A DNA stretch of 64,000 nucleotides from JBQTKD01 sp052389435 (GCA_052389435.1 JBQTIB010000015.1:1-64000); one strand, 5' to 3'; shown: positions 32,061-40,256, numbered from the stretch's first letter. Notes: generated by a model not told the origin, from the letters alone. Translations and numbers: made by a program.

Positions 32061-33950
32061 CAGGACGGTGAACGCGTCGAGGTCGACGTAGCTGTTGCTC
32101 GCCTTCGAGCTGCGCTTGCCGAGGACCTTGATCCTGATGGTGTGCGAGCCGGGAGCGAGCGTCGCGGAGAACACGACCCGGCGGGCGTGCGTCGAACTCG
32201 CGTACAGGTCGACGATGCCGCGGCTCACGCCGTCGACGAAGACCTCGGCCCGACCCCGGTCTCGGCCCTGGGTCGCCACCCACCCCACCTTGGAACCGGT
32301 GAAGGTCAGCGAGGCGGTCGCACCCGAGGTCCGCGAGCGGCGGACCTTGCCGCCGAGCGCGTCCGAGACCGACTTCGTCGACCACGACGAATCCTTGCCG
32401 TACTCGACCCTGCTCGAACTCTGCTGGACGTTCGTGACGGTCCGCGTATCGCCCGTGGCCCAGGCGCCGACGGCGCCGAAGGCGTCGGTCGCGCGGACCC
32501 GCCAGCGCATCGCGGTCCCCGAGGTGACCCAGCGGATGCCGACGGTGGACGGCCCGCTGTAGACCGTCGACCAATTCGCGGTCGAACCCCGCTGCTCCTG
32601 GAGTTCGTAACGGGCGATCTCCTGCCGTTGGGCGTCGACGGCCGACCAGCGAAGCGTGACGGCGACCGACGGCGAGCCCTGCTTGACCACGGCCCCGGGT
32701 GTCGCGGCCGAGGGCGCGAGAGCCACCGGAGCGGTGTTGTCCGCGGGCTCCGCCGCGGGCGGCGGGGCGAGGGCCGTTCCGACGTTGCGCAGCAGGACGT
32801 TGGGCGAGCCGAGCAGGCTGCTGACCCGGTCCAGGGTCGCTCCGCCGACGAGGGCCGCGCGGACCTGCGCGGGCGTGGCGGTCGGGTGCGAATGCAGGTA
32901 GGCCGCAGCCGCGCCGGCGACGTGCGGCGCCGCCATCGAGGTGCCCGACAGCGTGTCCGTGGCGGTGTCCGACGAGCGGTCCGCGGAGAGGATGTCCGCG
33001 CCCGGCGCGAACAGGTCGACGCAGGGACCGTAGTTGGAGTAGCTCAGCCGAGCGTCGGACTTCGTGCTCGCACCGACGGTCAGGGCCGTCGGCGTGCGGC
33101 CCGGAGACTGGTTGCACGCGTTGGTTTCATCGTTGCCGGCGGCGATCGCGAAGGTGACGCCGGAGGCGATCGACGTCGCCACGGCCTTGTCCAGCGCCGT
33201 GTGCGCCTCGCCGCCGAGGCTCATGTTCGCCACCGACGGCCCGGTGCGGTTGGCCGTCACCCACTCCACGCCCGCGATGACCCCGGACATCGACCCAAGG
33301 CCTTCGCAGTCCAACACCCGCACCGACACGAGCTTGACGCCCTTGGCGACGCCGTACTTCTTCCCGCCGACGATGCCCGCGACGTGGGTGCCGTGGCCGT
33401 CGCAGTCGGAGGCGCCGTAGTTGTCGTCGATCGCGGAGAAGCCCTGGCTGGCGCGGCCGCCGAAGTCGGAGTGCGTGGTGCGAATACCGGTGTCGATCAC
33501 GTAGACGGTGACCCCGGCGCCGTCGTTGGCGTAGGTGTACGAGCCGTTCAGGGGCCGTGAGCTCTGGTCGATCCGGTCCAGGCCCCAGTTGGGCGTCGGG
33601 CTCTGCACGTCGGCGGCGGAGACCACCAGGTCGGGTTCAACGGCGAGCACGTGCGGACTCCGGCGAAGCTGCTCGGCCTTGGTCGAGGTCATGTTCGCCG
33701 AGAAGCCGCGGGCGACTCGCCTGTACCGGTGGCCGACCTTGCCGCCGCCGCCCTCGACCTCTGCGCGTGCGGTGTCGATCTGCCGGTCCGACGCGCTCGC
33801 GTCGAAGGTGACGATCCACTGGTTCGGGATGTGCCGGCCGAAGGATCGGGGAGCGGCCTCGGCCGGAGCGACGAGGACGGGTGTGGCCAGCAGACCTGCC
33901 GCCACCAGGCCGGGAACGGCCAGTCGGCGGACCCCACGAAACTCGACCAT
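32055..33950 (-). CDS. Secreted subtilase (S8) with fibronectin-like and C-terminal jelly-roll domains, copy 2
   Basis: 631 residues, colinear with copy 1 but lacking its long proline run (linker 'PPPAAEPADN'). Signal peptide 'LVAAGLLATPVLVAPAEA', I9 propeptide, S8 domain with Asp in 'YVIDTGIRTTHSDF', His in 'DCDGHGTHVAG' and Ser in 'GTSMAAPHVAGAA', then the same fibronectin-like and C-terminal domains ending 'DLDAFTVLR'. ATG 33950 follows GGGGGGC. Its stop codon lies in the first bases of the leader of copy 1, so the genes form a tandem duplication that carried its leader with it. Confidence 0.93.
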   Translation of the reverse strand: MVEFRGVRRLAVPGLVAAGLLATPVLVAPAEAAPRSFGRHIPNQWIVTFDASASDRQIDTARAEVEGGGGKVGHRYRRVARGFSANMTSTKAEQLRRSPHVLAVEPDLVVSAADVQSPTPNWGLDRIDQSSRPLNGSYTYANDGAGVTVYVIDTGIRTTHSDFGGRASQGFSAIDDNYGASDCDGHGTHVAGIVGGKKYGVAKGVKLVSVRVLDCEGLGSMSGVIAGVEWVTANRTGPSVANMSLGGEAHTALDKAVATSIASGVTFAIAAGNDETNACNQSPGRTPTALTVGASTKSDARLSYSNYGPCVDLFAPGADILSADRSSDTATDTLSGTSMAAPHVAGAAAAYLHSHPTATPAQVRAALVGGATLDRVSSLLGSPNVLLRNVGTALAPPPAAEPADNTAPVALAPSAATPGAVVKQGSPSVAVTLRWSAVDAQRQEIARYELQEQRGSTANWSTVYSGPSTVGIRWVTSGTAMRWRVRATDAFGAVGAWATGDTRTVTNVQQSSSRVEYGKDSSWSTKSVSDALGGKVRRSRTSGATASLTFTGSKVGWVATQGRDRGRAEVFVDGVSRGIVDLYASSTHARRVVFSATLAPGSHTIRIKVLGKRSSKASNSYVDLDAFTVLR

Positions 33951-34094
33951 GCACGCCCCCCAGCGTCCGGCTACGACACCAAGATCGCGCGCCTCGGGGC
34001 GCGGGCCTTCCTGGCTTCGGCGGGTCTTGGAGATCGCTTGACCGGATCGCGCGGGGCGATTCCGGCACCGATGCGGGCAAGCCGGCGCTTATCG
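33951..34094 (-). promoter_or_regulatory. Conserved 5' leader of subtilase 2, candidate structured RNA
   Basis: 144-nt leader colinear with that of subtilase 1. Conserved blocks are separated by variable sequence whose length is held almost constant. A small GC hairpin (GCGCC-N-GGCGC) lies in the position of a different but equivalent hairpin (GCGGC-N-GCCGC) in the other copy, a change that keeps pairing. Confidence 0.5.
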
Positions 34095-34129
34095 CTTCAC
34101 CCGGTCGGCCGATGCGGGCGGGGAGAAAA

Positions 34130-34543
34130 TCAGCTCTCGAGCGAGCGACCGGATGCCTTCCAGGCGTTGAAGCCGCCGCGCAGTTCCACGACGTCGGTGT
34201 AGCCGGCGGCGAGCAGGGCCCGGCCGGATTCCGCGGACATGTTCCCGGAGCGGCAGTAGATCAACAGCGCGGCCGCCTTGTTCTTGGGCAGGCGGGAATC
34301 GCCGACGATGCTGTCGTAGGCGATGTGGGCGTCGGTGCCGGCGATCTCGCCCTCGTTGGGGACGTGGACGTTGATCACCGTGCCCCGGTCGGCCTTGATC
34401 AGGGTCTCGAACTCGGCCGGGTCGACCTGCTTCACCACGGCCGGCGCCGGCGCGGGCGCCGCGGCGGGGGCGGCGTCGTCGGAGCCGCAGGCGCTCAGTC
34501 CGGTGCCGAGCAGGAGGGCGGTGAGGAGGGCAGCGGTTCGCAT
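34130..34543 (-). CDS. Rhodanese-domain lipoprotein
   Basis: 137-residue exported sulfurtransferase-like protein. Signal peptide with lipobox L-S-A-C (Cys about 19), short Ala/Pro linker, then one rhodanese domain: 'VINVHVPNEGEIAGTDAHI', catalytic loop 'YCRSGNMS' with the active Cys, and 'ELRGGFNAWKASGR'. It probably transfers sulfur from thiosulfate-like donors at the outer face of the membrane. ATG 34543. It lies upstream of subtilase 2 on the same strand but is separated by the conserved leader. Confidence 0.9.
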   Translation of the reverse strand: MRTAALLTALLLGTGLSACGSDDAAPAAAPAPAPAVVKQVDPAEFETLIKADRGTVINVHVPNEGEIAGTDAHIAYDSIVGDSRLPKNKAAALLIYCRSGNMSAESGRALLAAGYTDVVELRGGFNAWKASGRSLES

Positions 34544-34555
34544 GGGCCCATTCGA

Positions 34556-34840
34556 TCACGCGTCCTCGACGGCGGCGATTCGGTACCGGGCCACGGAGGC
34601 GTCGAGGATCTGCGCCTGCTGCTCGGCGGGCGGCCCGCTCCCGCGAAACAGGTCCAGATGCGCGTCGGACTCCCACCTCTCGAAGATCCGAATCCGGTCG
34701 GGGCGCAGCGGATCGGCGGAGAGCACGAAGTCCAGGCAGCCCGGTGCGGCGGCGGCCGCCGCCATGACGACGCTGCAGCCCTCGAGGTAGGCGTCGCGCT
34801 CGGTGGCGGCAACCTCGATCCAGCCCGCGACGACGATCAT
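34556..34840 (-). CDS. Antibiotic biosynthesis monooxygenase (ABM) domain protein
   Basis: 94-residue small dimeric ferredoxin-fold protein. 'MIVVAGWIEVAATERDAYLEG', 'APGCLDFVLSADPLRPDRIRIFERWESDAHLDLF' is the classic ABM pattern, in which W and H positions line the cavity. Such proteins oxidise quinols or act as heme-independent monooxygenases; no partner enzyme identifies the substrate. The ATG is 16 bp from the carboxymuconolactone decarboxylase-like gene stop, so it may be co-transcribed with it from the ECF41-type promoter. Confidence 0.87.
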   Translation of the reverse strand: MIVVAGWIEVAATERDAYLEGCSVVMAAAAAAPGCLDFVLSADPLRPDRIRIFERWESDAHLDLFRGSGPPAEQQAQILDASVARYRIAAVEDA

Positions 34841-34856
34841 GCGGAGAGGCTACGGC

Positions 34857-35315
34857 CTAGCCCCAGACCTGGCCCGCCGGCTGCCGGGTGGTGACGTTGA
34901 GGCGGTTGAAGAAGTTCGACGTCGCGATCCACAGCACGATCGCCGCGAGCTGCGGTTCGGTGAAGTGCTCCGCGGCGGCGTCCCAGACCTCGTCGGGCAC
35001 CGCGTCGGCGGTGTCGGCCATGCGCGTCGCGCACTCGGCGAGGGCGAGCACGGCGCGCTCGGCGGCGGTGAACCACTCCGTCTCGCGCCAGGCCACCAGC
35101 GTGGCGAGACGATCGTCGGTCTCGCCGTTCTTGCGTGCCACGACGGTGCCCGAGTACAGACACGCCGCACAGCCGTTGATCTGACTGACCCTCAGGTGGA
35201 CGAGTTCCAGCGTCGCGTTCGGGACGCCCACGGAGTGCGCGGCCTTGTACAGCGAGTTCACCGCGTCCATCACGGGAGGCAGCAGGGTGGCCACCGAGGC
35301 GGTGCGAGCGGACAT
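34857..35315 (-). CDS. Carboxymuconolactone decarboxylase/AhpD-like protein
   Basis: 152 residues, all helical. The AhpD redox centre is visible as 'QINGCAACLYSG' (C-x2-C), followed by 'DDRLATLVAWRETEWFTAAERAVL' and 'HFTEPQLAAIVLWIATSNFFNRLN'. These proteins act in peroxide defence or thiol exchange. The gene is divergent from an ECF41 sigma factor, the known genomic pairing for this sigma group, and its promoter matches the ECF41 consensus (35376-35402). Confidence 0.92.
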   Translation of the reverse strand: MSARTASVATLLPPVMDAVNSLYKAAHSVGVPNATLELVHLRVSQINGCAACLYSGTVVARKNGETDDRLATLVAWRETEWFTAAERAVLALAECATRMADTADAVPDEVWDAAAEHFTEPQLAAIVLWIATSNFFNRLNVTTRQPAGQVWG

Positions 35316-35340
35316 GATCGATCTCCTTCGCTTTCGGCCC

Positions 35341-35367
35341 CGTCACATCGGGGCTCGCTGTTCCGTC
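35341..35367 (+). promoter_or_regulatory. ECF41-type promoter driving the sigma gene
   Basis: CGTCACA at 35341-35347, 16 nt, then CGTC at 35364-35367. It differs by one base from the known ECF41 promoter pattern TGTCACA-N16-CGTC and faces the sigma gene at 35422, which suggests autoregulation. Confidence 0.6.
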
Positions 35368-35375
35368 GTTGGTAT

Positions 35376-35402
35376 GACGGATGCCAGAACGTGGATGTGA
35401 CA
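35376..35402 (-). promoter_or_regulatory. ECF41-type promoter driving the carboxymuconolactone decarboxylase-like gene
   Basis: On the minus strand TGTCACA (35402-35396), 16 nt, then CGTC (35379-35376), an exact match to the TGTCACA-N16-CGTC pattern known for ECF41 sigma factors. It reads toward the AhpD-like gene and lies 8 bp from the sister promoter. Confidence 0.8.
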
Positions 35403-35421
35403 GGACTCGGGAGACGACATC

Positions 35422-36270
35422 GTGAACGCCCTCGCCGAACGCTTCGACGCCGAACGGCCGCGCCTGCGCGCGGTGGCCGTACGCATGCTCGGATCCGCCA
35501 CCGAGGCCGACGACGCGGTGCAGGAGGCGTGGCTGCGCCTGGGGCGGGTGGACGCCGCCGAACTGGACAACCTCGGGGCCTGGCTGACCACGGTGGTGAG
35601 CCGGATCTGCCTCGACGCCCTACGGGCGCGGACCGCGCGGCGCGAGGAGCCGCTGGAGGAACGGCCCGAGGCCGGGACCGCCGTCGGACCGGAGCACGAG
35701 GCGCTGCTCGCCGAATCCGTCGGGGTCGCGCTGCTCGTCCTGCTCGACACCCTCGCTCCCGCGGAGCGGCTCGCGTTCGTGCTGCACGACCTGTTCGCGG
35801 TGCCGTTCGAGGAGATCGCGCCGATCGTCGGGCGCAACGCCGCGGCGACCCGGCAGCTGGCGAGCCGGGCTCGGCGCCGGGTGCAGTCCGATCCGGCGGC
35901 GCCGGCCGCCGACCGGGCGCGGCAGCGGGCATTGGTGGACGCGTTTCTCGACGCCGCCCGCAACGGGCGGTTCGAGCGGCTGCTGGAGATGCTCGATCCG
36001 AACGTCGAGTTCGTCCCCGACGAGGCGGCCACCGCGATGGGCGGGCCGGGCCGGGTACGTGGCGCCGAGCAGGTGGCCGGGTTCTACAACGGGCGGGCGC
36101 AGAACGCGCGAACCGCCTTCGTGGACGGGCTTCCGGGCGCGGTCGTGGTCGTCGACGGCGCGGTGAAGATCGCGCTGACGTTCACGATCCTCGACGGGCG
36201 TATCCGGGCCTTCGACGTGGTCGGCGACCCGGACACGCTCGCCGCGATGGAAATCGAGCGGTTCGACTGA
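35422..36270 (+). CDS. ECF41-family RNA polymerase sigma factor with SnoaL-like C-terminus (SigJ-like)
   Basis: 282 residues. Sigma region 2 ('LRAVAVRMLGSATEADDAVQEAWLRL'), region 4 ('TLAPAERLAFVLHDLFAVPFEEIAPIVGRN') and a C-terminal NTF2/SnoaL-like extension of about 110 residues ('FLDAARNGRFERLLEMLDPNVEF') define ECF41. In this group the extension replaces an anti-sigma factor, tuning activity internally. GTG 35422 is preceded by GGGAGA. Its likely targets are its own promoter and the divergent AhpD-like gene. Confidence 0.92.
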   Translation: MNALAERFDAERPRLRAVAVRMLGSATEADDAVQEAWLRLGRVDAAELDNLGAWLTTVVSRICLDALRARTARREEPLEERPEAGTAVGPEHEALLAESVGVALLVLLDTLAPAERLAFVLHDLFAVPFEEIAPIVGRNAAATRQLASRARRRVQSDPAAPAADRARQRALVDAFLDAARNGRFERLLEMLDPNVEFVPDEAATAMGGPGRVRGAEQVAGFYNGRAQNARTAFVDGLPGAVVVVDGAVKIALTFTILDGRIRAFDVVGDPDTLAAMEIERFD

Positions 36271-36291
36271 CTTCGCGCGCCGGCGGGGGCG

Positions 36292-36678
36292 TCAGCGTTC
36301 GCAGTGCTCCTTGAGGCCCTTGATGCCCTCGGCCATGACGCCGTCGAAGACCGGGCCGAGTTCGTCCGGGGAAATGTCGGCGGCGTAGATGACCAGGGAC
36401 CCGTCCCCGTCGGGGAGGACGTCGAAGGTGCCGAGGTGGTGGGAGACCGGCAGACCGGACTTGATGGCGTACTGGAAACGGCGCAGGTCGTTGTCGCTGG
36501 TGACGGTGTCCTCGCTGATCTCGGTGCCGTCGGCGAGGGTCACGATGCGGCCGGTCGCGGTCGCCGAGGAGGTGGAGATCGGACCGAACCACTCCGAAAT
36601 CGAACCGGCGTCGGCGATGACCTTGAAGACCTCGTCGGGTGCGGCGTTGACGTGCAGGTGGTGGCGGACGGTGGCCAT
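36292..36678 (-). CDS. SRPBCC family protein
   Basis: 128 residues. ATG 36678 with GGAGGAG upstream is preferred to a longer frame. 'VRHHLHVNAAPDEVFKVIADAGSISEWFGPI' is the start of an SRPBCC/polyketide-cyclase helix-grip domain, and the end 'LGPVFDGVMAEGIKGLKEH' is its long C-terminal helix lining a hydrophobic cavity. The ligand is unknown. It is convergent with the sigma gene, 21 bp away. Confidence 0.83.
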   Translation of the reverse strand: MATVRHHLHVNAAPDEVFKVIADAGSISEWFGPISTSSATATGRIVTLADGTEISEDTVTSDNDLRRFQYAIKSGLPVSHHLGTFDVLPDGDGSLVIYAADISPDELGPVFDGVMAEGIKGLKEHCER

Positions 36679-36786
36679 GCGGGCTCCTCCAGAGTCCTCG
36701 GCGATGTGGTGGTGCTGCCCAGTATCGGAGGTCAACCTAAACGGCGGCTCAACTCGAGACGACGGGTGGCCGCAGTACGGCGAGGG

Positions 36787-37542
36787 TCAGTGCACGGCCA
36801 ACGCGAATTGGGACAGCGGCCCCGGCCCGCCGGGAGCCAGGTAGCACTCCACGCCCCAGACCCGGTCGAACAGGTCGTCCGGCAGCGTCAGGAAAAACGA
36901 CTCGGGACCGATCTGGCTCGCGTGAAGCGCCATGGCGGCGCGCTTGCGCGCGGCCCAGGCGGTGACGTCGACCGTGACCACCGGCGCCGCCCCGGTGTCG
37001 CCGGAGCGCAGCTCGACCTGACCACCCGTCAGTTCTTCGAAAAGGGCGACCTGCGGTTTGCCGAGCGTGCCCTCGTAGTACCAGAGCGGGAACTTCGCCT
37101 CCGCGGCCAGCGCGGCGGCTCGATGCGCCACGACGTGCGTGCGCCGGTGGTCGGGGTGTCCGGTGACGCCGAACTCGTCGTAGCCGACGAGCACGTCCGC
37201 CGACAGTGCCTTCAGCAGGTCCAGGAGCCGGTTCGCGGCCTCCTCGACCTCGCACGCGGCGAAGCTCCGCGCGGTGAAGGCGGTCTCGTCCGCGCCGGAG
37301 TCCTCGTAGCCGAGGAACTCCACGCCGATGCCGAGCAGGTCGCCGGCCTCCCGCGCCTCCGCGGCTCGCAGGTCCCCGAGGGTGGCGTACCCGCCGAGGT
37401 CGGTCGGCACCTCCCCCAGCTCGCCGGAGGTCGCGAACACGACGGTCACCTCGTGGCCCGCCTCGACCGCGGCACACATCAACCCGGCCGTGGCGATCGC
37501 CTCGTCGTCCGGGTGCGCGTGCAGGAAAACAAAACTCGCCAC
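36787..37542 (-). CDS. PIG-L/LmbE-type N-acetylglucosaminyl deacetylase family protein
   Basis: 251-residue zinc hydrolase. The metal-binding 'AHPDDE' motif is at residues about 9-14, and the third zinc ligand lies in 'TGHPDHRRTH'. Actinobacterial relatives deacetylate GlcNAc-inositol in mycothiol synthesis (MshB) or mycothiol conjugates (Mca); no neighbouring mycothiol gene decides between these. GTG 37542 is chosen because GGGAGG lies 10 nt upstream and it starts just before the first beta strand. It is 34 bp downstream of a methyltransferase. Confidence 0.87.
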   Translation of the reverse strand: MASFVFLHAHPDDEAIATAGLMCAAVEAGHEVTVVFATSGELGEVPTDLGGYATLGDLRAAEAREAGDLLGIGVEFLGYEDSGADETAFTARSFAACEVEEAANRLLDLLKALSADVLVGYDEFGVTGHPDHRRTHVVAHRAAALAAEAKFPLWYYEGTLGKPQVALFEELTGGQVELRSGDTGAAPVVTVDVTAWAARKRAAMALHASQIGPESFFLTLPDDLFDRVWGVECYLAPGGPGPLSQFALAVH

Positions 37543-37576
37543 AGTGCCGACCTCCCTGGACCCACCGTACGCGGCG

Positions 37577-38374
37577 CTACCTCGCGACGTCGGCGCGCAG
37601 GACGCGGAACAGGCTGGTGGCCGCAAACGCGGCGGGGTCCTCGTTGGCCTCGGTCAACTCCGCAAGGGAGGCTTCGCGCAGCCGCGCCCAGGCGGAGTCG
37701 TCCAGCGCGCGCCGGGCCGCGCGCCAGGCCGGATGCTCCCGCTCGGCGGAGTCGAACCAGTCGGCGGGGCTCGCGGCGCGGAAGGTCAGCGGATGCAGCG
37801 CGGCCGTCAACGCGACCGGATGCGGCGCGAACAGGGCGTCCACCGTCTCGGGGTCGATCCAGTTGGTGGTCGGTCCGGGCGGCGGCGGCGCCGTCGCCGC
37901 GAGGGCCTGGCGCATCAGCAGCCCCGTGCGGAAGATCGCGCCGTCGGTGGTCCAGGAGGTGAGCACGATGCGCCCGCCGGGTCTGGTCGCCCGCACGAGT
38001 TCGGCGACGGCGCCGGGCCCGTTCGGTTCGAAGATCACCGAGAACACCGCGAGCACGAGGTCGTAGCGCCCGGCGGGGACCGGCAGCGCGAGGGCCGTGC
38101 CGAGCGCGAACTCCATCGGAAGTCCGAGGTCGGCGGCGCGGGCCCGGGCGAGGCCGATCAGCCGCGGGGCCGGGTCGATTCCGAGCACGTGCGCGCCGTT
38201 GCGGCCGGCCGCGAGGGCGGCGTTGCCGGTTCCGGTGCCGACGTCGAGCACGGCTTCGCCCGGCTGAACCGCGGCAGCGGCGAGGGCGGCGTGGGTGGCC
38301 GGCATCAGTTCGACGGCGGTCTTCTCGAACTGCCCGTCGCCCCAGTCGAAGCCGCCGAGTCCGCCGGTCTTCAC
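37577..38374 (-). CDS. Class I SAM-dependent methyltransferase (UbiE/MenG-like)
   Basis: 265 residues. The SAM-binding motif I is 'VLDVGTGTGNAALAA' (about residues 42-56), motif II 'LVLAVFSVIFEPNGPG' and motif III 'ATRPGGRIVLTSW'. The lid 'FEKTAVELMPATHAAL' and the C-terminal substrate region are consistent with small-molecule methyltransferases. GTG 38374 lies within the GTGA overlap with the upstream methyltransferase gene, so the two are translated together. The acceptor is unknown. Confidence 0.87.
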   Translation of the reverse strand: MKTGGLGGFDWGDGQFEKTAVELMPATHAALAAAAVQPGEAVLDVGTGTGNAALAAGRNGAHVLGIDPAPRLIGLARARAADLGLPMEFALGTALALPVPAGRYDLVLAVFSVIFEPNGPGAVAELVRATRPGGRIVLTSWTTDGAIFRTGLLMRQALAATAPPPPGPTTNWIDPETVDALFAPHPVALTAALHPLTFRAASPADWFDSAEREHPAWRAARRALDDSAWARLREASLAELTEANEDPAAFAATSLFRVLRADVAR

Positions 38375-39501
38375 GCGTCGTCCCGCCGAGGTTTGCCGGT
38401 GACGTAGAAGGAGTCCATCGGGTTCTCCGGCACCGGGAAGACCTCGACGGGCCCAAAGCCCGCGTCGGCGAGCATCCGACGGGCCGTCTGCTCGCCCCAC
38501 ATCGTGCCGAGTCCGGCGCCGCCGAGGGCGAGGGAAACCTGCATGCAGTGCAGGGTGCTCACCCCGTAGAGCAGCGGCGCGAAGGGGTTGCCGACGTTGT
38601 CCTCCAGGGCGCTGTGCCCGCGGATGTCCATCATCGCGAAGGTCCCGCCGGGGACGAGCACGGCGTGGATCGCGGCGAGCACGGCGGCCGGGTCGCGCTG
38701 GTCGTGGATGGCGTCGAAGGCGAACACGACGTCGAACGGCGGATCGGTCGGGAGCGCGGTGACGTCGTGGACCTCGAAGGCCACGTTGGTCAGGCCCATC
38801 GAGGCGGCCTCCGCGCGCGCCGCCTCGACGGCGTCGGCGGCGAAGTCGAACCCGACGAAGGTCGAGGCCGGAAACGCCTGCGCCATGAGGTTCAGCGCGT
38901 GGCCGGTGCCGCAGCCGACGTCGGCGGCGCGCAGCCCGGCGGCCATCCGCTCCTTCAGGCCGACGGCGAGGGGCAGGATGCCGTCGAGCAGTTGGCCGTC
39001 CATCTGCCCGCGGGAGAGCCCGTCCATGACGGTGGTGAACTCCGGCCGATAGGCGTCGTACGGGACGCCGCCGCCCTCGCGGAAGGCGGTCGCGACGGCG
39101 GGCACGTGCGGCGCGAGCAGCGCCATCATCCGGGCCAGCGGGGCCACGTTGCCCGAGCCGCCGCCGGTCAGGACCGCGGCGTGGGCCGCGGGCAGGGCGT
39201 AGGTGAGCGTCGCGGCGTCGTAGTCGACGATCGCGGCGGTCACCAGGGTGCCGAGGCACTCGCGCACGTGGCGTTCGTGGAGCCCGGCGCGCGTCGCGAG
39301 TTCCCCGCTCGTGCCGGGGCCCGCGGCCAGGGCGTCCAGCAGGCCGGTGCGGACCGCGAGGTCGACCTGCAGGGTGACCACGCCGCCGGAGAAGGTCTGG
39401 AACATCCGCTTGCGGAAGGCGTCCGCGACGGCGGCGTCGTATTCGGCGGCGTCGTACTCGGCGGCGTCGTACTCGGCAGCGTCGTACTCGGCGGCGGCCA
39501 T
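38371..39501 (-). CDS. SAM-dependent methyltransferase with N-terminal winged helix
   Basis: 376 residues. An N-terminal dimerisation/winged-helix domain ('GLLDALAAGPGTSGELATRAGLHERHVRECL') precedes the Rossmann methyltransferase domain: 'AADVGCGTGHALNLMAQAFP', 'VFAFDAIHDQRDP' and 'VLVPGGTFAMMD'. This two-part layout is that of O- or C-methyltransferases acting on aromatic or keto substrates. The first 20 residues are four copies of EYDAA-type repeats encoded by a 15-bp tandem repeat. Its ATG overlaps the stop of the upstream gene (TGATG), and its stop overlaps the next start. Confidence 0.87.
   Translation of the reverse strand: MAAAEYDAAEYDAAEYDAAEYDAAVADAFRKRMFQTFSGGVVTLQVDLAVRTGLLDALAAGPGTSGELATRAGLHERHVRECLGTLVTAAIVDYDAATLTYALPAAHAAVLTGGGSGNVAPLARMMALLAPHVPAVATAFREGGGVPYDAYRPEFTTVMDGLSRGQMDGQLLDGILPLAVGLKERMAAGLRAADVGCGTGHALNLMAQAFPASTFVGFDFAADAVEAARAEAASMGLTNVAFEVHDVTALPTDPPFDVVFAFDAIHDQRDPAAVLAAIHAVLVPGGTFAMMDIRGHSALEDNVGNPFAPLLYGVSTLHCMQVSLALGGAGLGTMWGEQTARRMLADAGFGPVEVFPVPENPMDSFYVTGKPRRDDA
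39436..39495 (-). repeat. 15-bp tandem repeat (four units) in the methyltransferase N-terminus
   Basis: Four consecutive 15-bp units based on gtcgtactcggcggc at 39436, 39451, 39466 and 39481, with single-base variants. They encode AEYDA repeats directly after the start codon. The unit is a multiple of three, so copy changes would not shift the frame. Confidence 0.9.
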
Positions 39502-40256
39502 CAGGCGAAGGTGCGGACGAGGTCGAGGACGGCGTAGCGATCGGGGCCGTAGGCCTCCAGGCCGCTCTCGTCGCCGGGCAGGCGGCGGGCCGCGACCTCG
39601 CAGAACACCTCGGCGGAGCCGCGGATGGTGGTCAGCGACCGGCCGTTCTCCTCGGAGAACACCCACACGCTGCCGTCCGGCGCGATCAGTTCGAGGGTCA
39701 CGCCGGCCACGAGCGTCTGCCCGGCCTTCTTCAGCGCGTAGGGGAGCGTGCGCCAGGCCAGGCGGGCGATGTGGAACAGGCGGTCTCCGGGCACGAGCTT
39801 GCGGCCGATGCCGGAGGCGACGTCGCCGCTGTGGATCCACGCCTCCGCGAGGCGGGTCGTCGCGAAGGTCCGCGCGGGCAGGTCCCCGGCGACCCACGGG
39901 ACGCGCGCCGCGGGGTCGGTCTGCGCGAACGCCTCGACGAGCGCAGAGGACGCCGCCGCCCAGCGGGCCAGGAGCTCGGTCGGACCGGCCCCCCGCTCCC
40001 GTTCCACCGCGGCACCGGCGACGGTGTCGACGTCTCCCGCGGCCAGGTCCCACCCGGCGTCGGCCAGAGCCAGGTCCAGCCGGCCGCGCAGAGAGGCCAG
40101 CGCCAACTCGTCGGTCTGCGCAAGGTGCAGAACGACGTCCGCAACGCTCCACCCGGGGCAGCGCGTGTGGCGCTGCCACCCCTCGGCGTCCAGTCCCACG
40201 AGGAGCCCGGCGAGCTCTTCGTGCTGGTCCGCGAGCGACGCGGTAATCAGTTCCAA
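39501..40256 (-). CDS. Maleylpyruvate isomerase family mycothiol-dependent enzyme-like (DinB fold)
   Basis: 251 residues from TTG 40256, chosen because GGGAGG lies 7 nt upstream and the fold begins there; GTG 40304 is longer but lacks a site. 'LADQHEELAGLLVGLDAEGWQRHTRCPGWSVADVVLHLAQTDE' is the MDMPI/DinB signature; the histidine in 'VLHLAQ' and later 'EAWIHSGDVA' are expected metal ligands. Family members use mycothiol as cofactor. The gene heads a three-gene coupled set with two methyltransferases, suggesting one small-molecule pathway, not identified. Confidence 0.82.
   Translation of the reverse strand: MELITASLADQHEELAGLLVGLDAEGWQRHTRCPGWSVADVVLHLAQTDELALASLRGRLDLALADAGWDLAAGDVDTVAGAAVERERGAGPTELLARWAAASSALVEAFAQTDPAARVPWVAGDLPARTFATTRLAEAWIHSGDVASGIGRKLVPGDRLFHIARLAWRTLPYALKKAGQTLVAGVTLELIAPDGSVWVFSEENGRSLTTIRGSAEVFCEVAARRLPGDESGLEAYGPDRYAVLDLVRTFA

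Noticed and set aside
30014..32071. 685-codon plus-strand open frame over the subtilase
   Set aside because: It has no domain or ribosome-binding site and is antisense to a protease with an intact catalytic triad.
31916..34094. Cobalamin riboswitch in the subtilase leaders
   Set aside because: Blocks such as CCGAAGCCAGGA and GCCACTG recall B12-riboswitch elements, but the full set, order and core pairing of that class are not present in both leaders, and nothing links secreted proteases to cobalamin.
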